Part shown: positions 1-7,260 of the stretch, piece after piece | Layout: every line of letters starts with the position of its first letter | Numbering within the stretch: position 1 is the stretch's first letter | Assembly (NCBI GenBank): GCA_029261535.1 | Contig: JAJDBF010000057.1 | Span: forward strand, 1 to 33,073 | DNA length: 33,073 bases | Origin: Nitrospinaceae bacterium | GTDB lineage: Bacteria > Nitrospinota > Nitrospinia > Nitrospinales > Nitrospinaceae | Reading direction: 5' to 3' | Notes under the pieces: model-generated | Told to the model about the DNA's origin: nothing | What the model saw: the letters and a program-made list of their open reading frames with translations, nothing else | Database searches by the model: none | Made by a program: the position numbers and the translations under genes

Positions 1-735
1 CCCCGGCGGCAGGGTTGCCACCCGCACCGCGTTGATCACCTGATCCTGGTTAAACGTTGTGTGCCGGGTTCCACCTCTTATGATGCTTGCAGGAGTGGCT
101 ACCGCCACCACACCAAAACCCAGGATATCGAGCGTACTGCCCTCCTGTTGCGATTCATCTTTGAGAACAGCCCAGGCGGCGTTAGCAAAAAAATTGCCCT
201 GCGAATGGCTCAGCAGGATCACCTTCTTGCCCTGCAGGTGGGAATTTCGGTATTTGGCGAGGTGGTTTCTCAGGTCGCCGTCATTGATCACAAGGCCCAA
301 AGTCGCGGCGGTCGCCTTCTGCAAAATATCATTTTTTATGTCTTCGTTGATCAGTGTGAGGGCCGTCGGCACCGAGAGCAAAATCTCCCAGGCTAACGTC
401 CACACCGTCTCGGCACTTTCTTCCAGCTTGTTGACCAGCGACTCCGCAAGATCACGCATCAACCCGGCGGACGGGTTGTAGGCAATGTCAAACTCCATCG
501 CATCAAATTCAGCTTGAGTTAATTGGCCTGAGGAGATTTTCCCTTCTAAACCTTCCTCCAAATCTTTTAAATTTAGTCGCGCTTCCTTTCGAGTAGTCAT
601 AATCCCGTTGACGTAAAAGATAACCGTATCTTTTCCATCGCAGATGATCGGTTCCTCTTCCTGAGCAAACACGGGTTGGAAGCTGGACAAAAACAGAACC
701 ATGGCACAAAGAAAAATGTATAAAATACGTTTCAT
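1..735 (-). CDS. Secreted alpha/beta-hydrolase-like protein (3' end cut by window edge)
   Basis: The frame is open from an ATG at 735 to base 1, so the gene is partial and 245 residues are visible. Residues 1-24 form a typical signal peptide (charged start, hydrophobic core, cleavage near VFA-Q), so the protein is probably periplasmic or secreted. Residues 171-182 (KVILLSHSQGNF) match the nucleophile elbow of alpha/beta hydrolases (G/S-x-S-x-G type), with Ser178 as the presumed nucleophile after a strand. A 'VIFYVNGI' strand near residues 38-45 fits the first core strand and oxyanion region. The acid and His would lie in the missing part. An SD-like CCGGAG precedes the ATG by about 9 nt. It lies 41 bp downstream of the lipoprotein at 777-1868 and is probably co-transcribed. 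The fold is a good inference; the substrate is unknown. Confidence 0.75.
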   Translation of the reverse strand, partial: MKRILYIFLCAMVLFLSSFQPVFAQEEEPIICDGKDTVIFYVNGIMTTRKEARLNLKDLEEGLEGKISSGQLTQAEFDAMEFDIAYNPSAGLMRDLAESLVNKLEESAETVWTLAWEILLSVPTALTLINEDIKNDILQKATAATLGLVINDGDLRNHLAKYRNSHLQGKKVILLSHSQGNFFANAAWAVLKDESQQEGSTLDILGFGVVAVATPASIIRGGTRHTTFNQDQVINAVRVATLPPG

Positions 736-776
736 ATCAGAAATCTCCGGACGAAATTGAAGAATATTTTTATAAG

Positions 777-1868
777 TCAATTGGGAAGCGCATCAGAATC
801 AAACTCACAAGAGCGGTATATGAGCTTGCCGGGAGTGGTTGTAAACACTTCCCCGCCCAGTTGACCATCAAAATCTAAAAATATTGAAGTCCGTTCAGCA
901 GTATTTAAAATACGAGCATCAAGCTTCCTTCGGATTTTATAGGCTGGACGGGCCGAGCCCTCTTTTTCTCTAAAAATAAAATAAAGGCATTCCTGAGAGC
1001 GATCCATCTTGTAAGAGTTATTGATTGACTTTCTTTTATCATCCGACTCTTCGAGCGCATCATTGGTCGCTTTAGCGTACTGCCGCAAAGCCGCGCGGGT
1101 TTTGGCTGAGGCGGGGTAGGTCAGTGCGATGTAGCGTTGAATATCATCGCGCACACCGTCGTTATCGGAATCGATGCCGAGCAGTGTCGCCTTACCGGCC
1201 TCGCCGGGATCCGGTGGTAAATCGATCACGCTGTCCATCACCTGCTCACTATCGCTCACGCCACTCGGCGCGGTGACGGTCACCCCCACCGTGTACTCGC
1301 CTGCCGGTAGCGGGTCTGCCGGAAGGCACGAAGTTGAAGAGTCGCCTACATTGCAAACAACCGGAACCGCATTGCCGTTGACCGTGATCTCAATCCAGCT
1401 TTGGGTGACACCGAGTCCGTCTTCATAACTGAAAATAATATTTTGCGCCGTCCGCTCAACCATCCCTGCATTCGGTGGTGCGGTGATGGTGATATCAACC
1501 GCCGTCACAGGTGCCGTCGGCACCTCACCAAGCCATTCCCACAACACCGCCAGTCGGCCCTGGTTGTTCACAACATACGGAGCCCAGCTCGGGTTTCCAT
1601 TGGTGACAAAAGTTCTGCGTGCACGGAACACCAACCCGTTGCGCACAACGCAACTATCCTCTACATACGAAATACCCGCCGTGTTATCGTAGTCGATCAG
1701 GGCACCATCGTTAGTGCACTGCGGGAAAGCCGTCACCGCTACCGACTGCACCTGCCGGGCCGTGTTCCCAAGCGAAGCCGCACCGGTAACACCGGAGGTG
1801 CAGGCAGAAAACAGTAGCGTGAGGAACGCCAGCGATAACATTGAAACCGTGCGGGACCGAGCAAACAT
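777..1868 (-). CDS. Lipoprotein with a Ca-binding-like DxDxDG motif, function unknown
   Basis: 363 residues from the ATG at 1868, which has a strong SD (AAGGAGGTG, 1869-1880). An in-frame ATG at 1898 is possible but would put extra residues before a clean signal peptide. Residues 1-22 are a signal sequence ending in LLFSAC, a near-consensus lipobox with Cys23 as the lipidated residue, so it is likely membrane anchored. The middle (about 125-215) looks like an Ig/fibronectin-type beta domain (ITAPPNAGMV, GEYTVGVTVTAPSG). Near 231-242 is DSDNDGVRDD, like thrombospondin type 3 calcium loops. The last 120 residues are charged with a few Cys. It precedes the secreted hydrolase-like gene by 41 bp. 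I do not recognise the family. Confidence 0.8.
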   Translation of the reverse strand: MFARSRTVSMLSLAFLTLLFSACTSGVTGAASLGNTARQVQSVAVTAFPQCTNDGALIDYDNTAGISYVEDSCVVRNGLVFRARRTFVTNGNPSWAPYVVNNQGRLAVLWEWLGEVPTAPVTAVDITITAPPNAGMVERTAQNIIFSYEDGLGVTQSWIEITVNGNAVPVVCNVGDSSTSCLPADPLPAGEYTVGVTVTAPSGVSDSEQVMDSVIDLPPDPGEAGKATLLGIDSDNDGVRDDIQRYIALTYPASAKTRAALRQYAKATNDALEESDDKRKSINNSYKMDRSQECLYFIFREKEGSARPAYKIRRKLDARILNTAERTSIFLDFDGQLGGEVFTTTPGKLIYRSCEFDSDALPN

Positions 1869-1885
1869 GACACCTCCTTGGGAAT

Positions 1886-2071
1886 GAGAGCTTTGCATAA
1901 CTCAAAAATCAAAAACAGGATTCGAAACGAACTCTGTGGTCAATCAATAAACCGTGTTTAATTTTCCCTCCCCTTGAAAGGGGAGGGTGCGGGAGGGGTC
2001 ATTTATACAACCTCCCCTGGTTCCCCTCCTTGATAAGGAGGGGAAGGATTGCAAGGTTATGCAAAGGCCTC
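1886..2071. repeat. MITE-like element with TTTGCATAAC terminal inverted repeats
   Basis: The ends are imperfect inverted repeats of 16 bp: GAGAGCTTTGCATAAC at 1886-1901 and the complement of GAGGCCTTTGCATAAC at 2056-2071, with 14 of 16 bases the same. Inside are G/C-rich palindromic stretches (around 1965-1987 and 2010-2045). No coding potential is seen. It begins 5 bp upstream of the ribosome binding site of the lipoprotein gene, so it sits inside that gene's leader. The same end sequence recurs at 2228, 15697, 24221 and 27107. Confidence 0.6.
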
Positions 2072-2124
2072 CTAGGGCATGAGGACGATTCAAAACCACA
2101 AAACTAAAATTGCCATTCGGATAT

Positions 2125-2156
2125 ATTGTAACGGAATTTTATTGGGGGGGGGGCAA
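2125..2156 (-). promoter_or_regulatory. Possible promoter with a G10/C10 tract in the spacer
   Basis: On the minus strand a TTGCCC (2151-2156) runs into a tract of ten C (2144-2153), then 13 bases, then TACAAT (2125-2130). The spacer is 20 nt as sequenced. A spacer of 17 would need three fewer C. This would drive the lipoprotein and hydrolase-like genes about 250 bp downstream. The matches are seen in the sequence; promoter function is an inference. Confidence 0.25.
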
Positions 2157-2227
2157 CCATTTTATTTATAAAAATTTGTTTTATCTGATTCGGGCTGGCG
2201 GGGGCTTTCATGGACCCCTCTTTTAAA

Positions 2228-2330
2228 GGAGAGCTTTGCATAACCCAAAAATCAAAATCAAAGGCGAGATTCGGAGTTTATCCTGAGCCTGTCGAAGGAC
2301 TCAGAATGACAGTTCGTAGATTTTATGTTT
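2228..2330 (+). repeat. TTTGCATAACC-type dispersed repeat (one-ended copy)
   Basis: Starts with GGAGAGCTTTGCATAACCC, continues through the shared CAAAGGCGAGATTC block, a CCTGAGCCTGTCGAAGG segment and CAGAATGACAGTTCGTAGA, and ends in TTTTATGT. Nearly the same order of blocks is seen at 15697-15782 and, in part, at 24221-24305 and 30914-31040. No gene is seen in 1869-2496. Confidence 0.7.
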
Positions 2331-2339
2331 CCCGTTCGC

Positions 2340-2533
2340 CGTCTGTCGACCGCAAGGTGCTTTTTGTTGGTCGACTGCAAGGTCCGGAGGACCCACCCTG
2401 TTCAAGACTCGCTATTCGTGATCTTGAAGGCGTGGGGGCTAAGGGGCTGTAACTGCTTTGAGCAAAAACATTTTCTGAGCGCATCGCTAAATATTTTTAG
2501 TTGCATGTTGGCTGACCGCTAGGTCCGGAGGAC
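2340..2533 (-). repeat. Composite GCGCTCAGAAA repeat with nested hairpins, overlapping the antiporter 3' end
   Basis: Read on the minus strand this holds the GGTCAGCC and GCGATGCGCTCAGAAAA modules (2470-2515), then AGCCCCCACGCC, a hairpin TTCAAGATCAC / GCGAGTCTTGAA (2401-2428) and its outer partner GGGTGG, then short hairpins of the type GACC-TTGC-GGTC. It contains the stop codon (2497-2499) and last codons of the antiporter gene. Confidence 0.65.
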
Positions 2534-4491
2534 CCTTGGTGGACGCGGGTGACGGCTTTGTCGAGCATGGCGTGGCGACCGAACAGCACCAGCAAATCTC
2601 CTGTCTTTAATTCAAAGGTCGCTTCCGGATTGGCGTGCACTTCACCGGAGCGTACCACCGCGATCAATCGCGCTCCGGTTTGTTCACGCAGGTTGAGGTC
2701 GCGAATATTTTTTCCTGTGGCCCAGTCTCCGGCAGACAGGGCAACCGATTCGGTGAGTGATGCTGTCAGGTAGGTAGAAAATTTATTGAGGCTTTCGGCG
2801 TTGAGGGACAACCCGCGGAACATACTGTAGCCTTCCATCCGCACCAGTTCCACCTGTTGTTCGATGACGTTGTTGGGAATGCGAAACTCCCTCAGCACGC
2901 GCGTAAAAATTTCGATCGACGTTTCAAATTCTTCCGGGATCACAAGGCTCGCTCCCGCCTGGGTCAGCGGCTCGACATGAGCGTCGGAGGTGGTTCGCAC
3001 CAGGATGTAAATTTTTGGGTTGAGCAGTCTTGCCAATCGCACCACCTGTTCCATGGTTTTTAGGTCGGGCAGTGACACCACCAGCATGCGTGCCTCCTCG
3101 ATTTTCGCCTGTTGCAGAGTGTCGCGGTGAGAGGAGTCGCCGTAAAGCACCGGCGCCTGATGCATCATGGCATTTTTCAGTTTTTCGCCGTCGCGTTCCA
3201 CTACCAGAAGAGGGATACGAATTTCGTTGAGGACGCGTGCCAGATGTTGACCGATCATGCCATAGCCCGCGATGATCACATGGTTCGTCAGCTTTTCCAT
3301 TTCGGAAAGGGACGGTGTCGGAATATGCTCAGGTGTTCCCACCCATTGGCGGAGCAGAGGATTGGCCCATTGCAGGAGCGGTGGTGCCGCCAGCATACTG
3401 AGCAAGGCGACGATCAGAAAATCCTGATATTGATTGCCAGTGAGCACACCGGTTTGTACCGAGAGACCGGCCAGCACCAGAGAGAACTCGCCCGCCTGAG
3501 CCAGATAAACCCCGGCCAGCAGGGCCACCCGCAAGGGGTATCGCGCAATCAGCATGGCGATTCCTGCCAGACTTCCCTTCAAGAGGATCATTCCCGCCGT
3601 GATGCCAAGATAAATCCCGGCAGACTGCCAGAAAATTTGCACGTTGAGTAGCATGCCCACGGAAATAAAAAAGATACTACTGAAGTAATCTTTGACCGGC
3701 AGGATATCGAGGGAAATCTGGTGTTGATAATCGGATTCGGACAGGATCATGCCAGCGATGAACGCACCCATGGCGAGCGTCAACCCCAGATGATGCGCCA
3801 CCCACGCGGTGCCGAGGATCAGCAGAATCACGAACAGGGTGAGGTGTTCCTTATTTCCAAAACGGGCCACGCCGTGAAGAAGTTTAGGGACGAGCAGGCG
3901 CGAGGCCAGAAAAACACCTCCCACCGCCAGCGCGGATTTCACCAGCGCCCAAGTCAGGTCGAGGCCGGACAGAGGAACCGCGCTCCCGAGCAAAGGCACC
4001 ATCAGCATCAACGGCAGGACGCAAATATCCTGAAACAAAAGAACGCCGATGCCCACCCGACCATGTGCCGTGTCGATCTCCGCCCGGTCGGTGATCATTT
4101 TCAGCACAATGGCGGTACTACTCAATCCCACCAGGATTCCGAAGATCAGGCCGGTTTGGAGGGAGGTGCCGAAAGCCGAGCTGATCAGAGCCACTACCAG
4201 CGTAGTGAGTCCCAATTGCAGAGTGCCTGCTGAAAAAATCTGGCCGACATTTTTCAGGATGTGGCTCAATGAAAAATCCAGGCCAATGAGGAACATCAGC
4301 AGAATCACCCCGATTTCCGCCAGATGCTCCACCGACTCCGGGTCGGAAATCAAACCCAGGGCATGCGGCCCGATCAACACTCCCGCCACCAGATAGCCCA
4401 TGATGGAGGGCCATTTGATTTTATGGAACAGCAAATTAATAGGAAGTGAGACCAGTAAAAGAAGCGTCAGGTCTTGTATGATTTCAGCCAT
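2497..4491 (-). CDS. Kef-type CPA2 monovalent cation/proton antiporter with TrkA domains
   Basis: 664 residues from the ATG at 4491 (MAEIIQDL); an upstream in-frame start at 4533 adds 14 unlikely residues. Inner-membrane antiporter exchanging K+ or Na+ for H+. The first 390 residues are about 12-13 hydrophobic helices with CPA2 landmarks: GYLVAGVLIGP, LIGLDFS, GLSSTAIVL and LLFQD, the last carrying the ion-binding Asp. A cytosolic TrkA-N/RCK domain starts near 403 with the nucleotide-binding HVIIAGYGMIG, and a TrkA-C domain fills about 565-650. This full set is that of KefB/KefC/YbaL-like proteins, regulated by ligands on the RCK domain. The last dozen residues (SSGPSGQPTCN region) are translated from a dispersed repeat, so the original C-terminus has probably been replaced. 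It is divergent from the ammonium transporter. Family is certain; ion choice is not. Confidence 0.93.
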   Translation of the reverse strand: MAEIIQDLTLLLLVSLPINLLFHKIKWPSIMGYLVAGVLIGPHALGLISDPESVEHLAEIGVILLMFLIGLDFSLSHILKNVGQIFSAGTLQLGLTTLVVALISSAFGTSLQTGLIFGILVGLSSTAIVLKMITDRAEIDTAHGRVGIGVLLFQDICVLPLMLMVPLLGSAVPLSGLDLTWALVKSALAVGGVFLASRLLVPKLLHGVARFGNKEHLTLFVILLILGTAWVAHHLGLTLAMGAFIAGMILSESDYQHQISLDILPVKDYFSSIFFISVGMLLNVQIFWQSAGIYLGITAGMILLKGSLAGIAMLIARYPLRVALLAGVYLAQAGEFSLVLAGLSVQTGVLTGNQYQDFLIVALLSMLAAPPLLQWANPLLRQWVGTPEHIPTPSLSEMEKLTNHVIIAGYGMIGQHLARVLNEIRIPLLVVERDGEKLKNAMMHQAPVLYGDSSHRDTLQQAKIEEARMLVVSLPDLKTMEQVVRLARLLNPKIYILVRTTSDAHVEPLTQAGASLVIPEEFETSIEIFTRVLREFRIPNNVIEQQVELVRMEGYSMFRGLSLNAESLNKFSTYLTASLTESVALSAGDWATGKNIRDLNLREQTGARLIAVVRSGEVHANPEATFELKTGDLLVLFGRHAMLDKAVTRVHQGSSGPSGQPTCN

Positions 4492-4514
4492 AAAGTGGTC
4501 TATAATGTTTTGAT

Positions 4515-4535
4515 TTTTGTGCCCTTGGCACAAAA
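4515..4535. promoter_or_regulatory. Perfect 9-bp-arm palindrome between kef-like and amt genes (candidate operator)
   Basis: TTTTGTGCC at 4515-4523 and GGCACAAAA at 4527-4535 are exact inverted repeats around CTT. It sits in the 126-bp divergent gap, upstream of both starts, and just upstream of a CATTATAG stretch (minus strand) that could be a -10 for the antiporter. There is no T-tract, so it is not a terminator. Operator function is inferred from position and symmetry only. Confidence 0.4.
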
Positions 4536-4550
4536 TCAGTGGAAAAATGC

Positions 4551-4579
4551 TTGGGGGGGCTTGCCAGTTCCATTATACT
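4551..4579 (+). promoter_or_regulatory. Weak sigma-70-like promoter for the ammonium transporter
   Basis: TTGGGG (4551-4556), 17-nt spacer, TATACT (4574-4579). The -10 is good and the -35 only half matches. The transcript would start near 4586, about 32 nt before the ATG at 4618. Confidence 0.35.
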
Positions 4580-4617
4580 CTGGCGTGACGTCCCGAGGAG
4601 AAAAAGGAGGTCCGATA

Positions 4618-5850
4618 ATGAATCTTGACAACGTTGCGCTGGAACACAGTGGAGATGTTCTTTTCATGCTGTTGGGCGCAGTGATGGTTTTCGCCATGCA
4701 CGGCGGATTTGCGTTTCTGGAGGTCGGCACTGTAAGGAAAAAAAATCAGGTCAACGCCCTGGTAAAAATCATTGCCGATTTTTCGTTTAGCACCGTGGTC
4801 TATTTTGTCGTTGGCTACGCCATCGCCTACGGTGTTTATTTTTACGGCTCAGCCGAATCCCTGATCGGTGACAATCAGGGATACGACCTGGTGCATTTCT
4901 TTTTTCTGTTGACCTTTGCCGCGGCCATTCCCGCCATCATATCAGGCGGCATCGCCGAACGGGCGAAGTTTTGGCCGCAGGTGTTCGCCGCCGCCATTTT
5001 TGTGGGCGTGGTCTACTCCCTGTTTGAAGGGATGGTCTGGGGACAAATCACTTTCCTCGGGCAAGATGGCTCCTGGCTGGCGAACCTGACCGGCGCACCG
5101 TTTCACGATTTCGCCGGCTCTGTCGTTGTCCATTCTATGGGCGGTTGGCTGGCCCTCGTTGGCGTGGTCATTCTCGGCCCGAGAATTGGTCGCTGGGATT
5201 CTCAAGGCAGAAGTCGCCCCATTCCCGTCAGCAACATTCCCTTCCTCGCGCTCGGTAGCTGGATGCTGTGCGTGGGCTGGTTTGGATTCAATGTCATGTC
5301 CGCCGCCACCCTGACCGGCATCTCCGGGCTGGTCGCCATGAACTCGCTGTTCGCCATGGTGGGCGGTATCATCACCGCACTCCTCGTTTCAGATAACGAT
5401 CCAGGTTTCGTGCACAACGGTGCCTTGGCCGGGCTGGTCGCTATCTGCGCCGGTTCTGATTTAGTGCATCCCATCGGGGCGTTTGTTATCGGCTCGATAG
5501 CCGCCGTGATTTTCGTGAAAGGCTTCACTTGGGAGCAGGAAAAATTGAAAATCGACGACGTGCTCGGTGTCTGGCCTCTGCACGGCATCTCCGGAACCTG
5601 GGGTGGCATTGCCGCCGGTATTTTCGGTCAGCAAAGCCTCGGTGGATTGGGAGGCGTTTCCTTCGTATCTCAATTGATTGGCTCCGTGCTTGCCATCGTG
5701 CTGGCTCTCAGTGCAGGGTTTATCGTCTACAAGGCATTGGATGCAATGGTGGGCTTGCGCCTGGAAAAAGAGGATGAGCAAAAAGGTTCGGATCTTGCGA
5801 TACACAAAATCGAATCCACCCCGGAAGACGCAACCTCCCGCTTCGGCTAG
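4618..5850 (+). CDS. amt: Ammonium transporter, Amt family
   Basis: 410 residues from the ATG at 4618, chosen because AAAGGAGG (4603-4610) sits 7 nt upstream; the longer frame to 4474 would overlap the divergent promoter region. Amt proteins are trimeric inner-membrane channels for NH3/NH4+. About 11 hydrophobic helices are visible. The pore histidine pair is present, His172 (VVVHSMGGW) and His322 (LHGISGTWGG), with Asp164 (FHDFAGS) at the position of the AmtB recruitment Asp. Other family blocks are HGGFAFLEVGTVRKKN, GGIAERAKFW and VHNGALAGLVAICAG. The FLEVG replaces the FYGG of E. coli AmtB, which is typical of one Amt subgroup. The tail after the last helix is charged and about 25 residues long. 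No glnK/glnB gene lies beside it, unlike the common glnK-amtB operon. Confidence 0.97.
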   Translation: MNLDNVALEHSGDVLFMLLGAVMVFAMHGGFAFLEVGTVRKKNQVNALVKIIADFSFSTVVYFVVGYAIAYGVYFYGSAESLIGDNQGYDLVHFFFLLTFAAAIPAIISGGIAERAKFWPQVFAAAIFVGVVYSLFEGMVWGQITFLGQDGSWLANLTGAPFHDFAGSVVVHSMGGWLALVGVVILGPRIGRWDSQGRSRPIPVSNIPFLALGSWMLCVGWFGFNVMSAATLTGISGLVAMNSLFAMVGGIITALLVSDNDPGFVHNGALAGLVAICAGSDLVHPIGAFVIGSIAAVIFVKGFTWEQEKLKIDDVLGVWPLHGISGTWGGIAAGIFGQQSLGGLGGVSFVSQLIGSVLAIVLALSAGFIVYKALDAMVGLRLEKEDEQKGSDLAIHKIESTPEDATSRFG

Positions 5851-6000
5851 CGGTGCTCGACGCACGGGCAACAGGATTCAAGAACGCGAATAGCAGTTCT
5901 TGAACGAGTGCGCTCAGAAACTATTGTCTGCTCTTGCAGGGTCAGCCCGTTAGCCCCCACGCCAGTGGGTGCTCTTAAACAAACTCACGGATAATTTTTT
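5851..6000 (+). repeat. Composite intergenic repeat (hairpin, GCGCTCAGAAA module, tetraloop hairpin)
   Basis: Between amt and the YhaO-like gene. It holds the 28-bp hairpin repeat at 5877-5904 (arms TTCAAGAACGC and GTTCTTGAA, loop GAATA), the GTGCGCTCAGAAACTATT module at about 5907-5930, GGTCAGCCCGTTAGCC, and a tetraloop hairpin CCCAC-GCCA-GTGGG at 5956-5969. No gene and no clear promoter is seen, and the downstream gene has only a weak SD. Confidence 0.7.
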
Positions 6001-7257
6001 ATGAATGAGTTTCGTTTCATTCATTGTTCCGACCTCCACATCGACAGTCCGTTCAAGGGTGTTATGCAATCGGACACCGCTCTGGGGATCCAACTCAGGG
6101 AAGCTACCTCCAGTGCCTGGCTCAATATTGTAACGCTGGCACTTGATGAGCGGGTCGATGCTGTCCTCATTTCCGGCGATATTTTCGACGGCGCGGATCG
6201 CAGTTTGAGAGCCCAGTTCAAATTTCGTGAGGGGCTGAGCCGCCTGTCTTCTGCCGGTATCCCGTCCTTCATCGTCCATGGCAATCACGATCCGCTCGAT
6301 TCCTGGTCGCGTTCCTTGAGTTTTCCTGAAGGCGTGAGAGTCTTTTCCGGAGAGCGGGTGGAAAGTTTTCCGGTGATTAAGGATGGTCGCGCTCTGGCGC
6401 AGATTTATGGCATCAGTTTTCCCCGGCGCGATGTCACCGAAAACCTCGCCCTTCGTTTTAAAGTCACACCACGCGACGGATTCAGCATCGGCCTCCTACA
6501 CACCAACGTTGGCAGTAACACCGACCACGACAGTTACGCGCCGTGTACGCTTGATGATCTCAAAATGTCCGGCATGGATTACTGGGCCCTCGGGCATATC
6601 CACAAACGTGAACTGTTGTCGACAGCCAACCCGGCGGTAGTGTATTGCGGCAATTCGCAGGCGCGCCATTTCAAGGAAGCCGAGCCCAAGGGGTGTTGTC
6701 TTGTCACCCTGCGCGAAAAAATTCCGCCGGAGATAAAATTTATTGCCACCGACGCGGTCAGGTTTTTCACCTTGAACGCAGACCTCACCGGCATTCCCAG
6801 CCTTGAAAAAATGATGCAGACGGTACGCGAGGGGTTTCAGAGTTTTGCAGATGACGTGGGTAACCGGAGCGCGGTCTGCCGGGTGTTCCTCAGTGGGCGC
6901 ACCGCTTTAAGAGCCGACTGGCAACAGGAGGGTGCCCTCACCGATCTTGAGTCCGAACTGTCCGAAAGTTTTGGGACCCGCGATCTTTGGGTGGAGCTGG
7001 TTGATCAGACCCGGAGCCTGCATGATCTTGACGCTTTGCGCGAGGGGCAGGATTTTTTTGCCGACCTGATGTCCCTTTACGATGAGACCCTCACCGCATC
7101 GCCCGACACCCTTGCAAATGAAGTAGCCTCGTTGTTCTCTCAATGGAAAGGCAAAACATCGCTCGACCCGCTCACGCCGGAAGATATCAGAGAACTGCTG
7201 GAAGAGGCGCGCGATATGACCCTCGACCGTCTGCTCTTGTCGGATGAGGCGAGCTGA
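6001..7257 (+). CDS. SbcD/Mre11-like DNA repair nuclease, YhaO type
   Basis: 418 residues from the ATG at 6001. The five phosphodiesterase motifs of the Mre11/SbcD metallophosphatase fold are in order: DLHID (11-15), GDIFDGAD (59-66), GNHD (94-97), LLHTN with His167, and GHIH (198-201). These bind two metal ions (Mn2+ in the family) and cut DNA ends. The C-terminal part (about 270-418) lacks strong motifs and probably contacts the ATPase partner. The next gene starts 3 bp after this stop and encodes an SbcC/Rad50-like ATPase, so the two are surely one complex, as in the Firmicute YhaO-YhaN pair. The start has little SD (ATAATTTTTT), and the upstream DNA is repeat. Nuclease class is firm; exact cellular job is inferred. 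Confidence 0.9.
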   Translation: MNEFRFIHCSDLHIDSPFKGVMQSDTALGIQLREATSSAWLNIVTLALDERVDAVLISGDIFDGADRSLRAQFKFREGLSRLSSAGIPSFIVHGNHDPLDSWSRSLSFPEGVRVFSGERVESFPVIKDGRALAQIYGISFPRRDVTENLALRFKVTPRDGFSIGLLHTNVGSNTDHDSYAPCTLDDLKMSGMDYWALGHIHKRELLSTANPAVVYCGNSQARHFKEAEPKGCCLVTLREKIPPEIKFIATDAVRFFTLNADLTGIPSLEKMMQTVREGFQSFADDVGNRSAVCRVFLSGRTALRADWQQEGALTDLESELSESFGTRDLWVELVDQTRSLHDLDALREGQDFFADLMSLYDETLTASPDTLANEVASLFSQWKGKTSLDPLTPEDIRELLEEARDMTLDRLLLSDEAS

Positions 7258-7260
7258 CCC

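Noticed and set aside
2210..2522. Two small plus-strand frames in the repeat region
   Set aside because: Both are translations of dispersed repeats (the TTTGCATAACC family and the hairpin module).
3112..4233. Plus-strand frames opposite the antiporter gene
   Set aside because: The products are rich in Gln, His and Arg with no recognisable domain; they mirror the transmembrane codons of the real gene.
4526..4542. TGGCAC near the amt start, resembling a sigma-54 -24 element
   Set aside because: With N10 spacing the -12 position reads GT, not GC, and no TTGC follows. The bases are better explained by the palindrome at 4515-4535.
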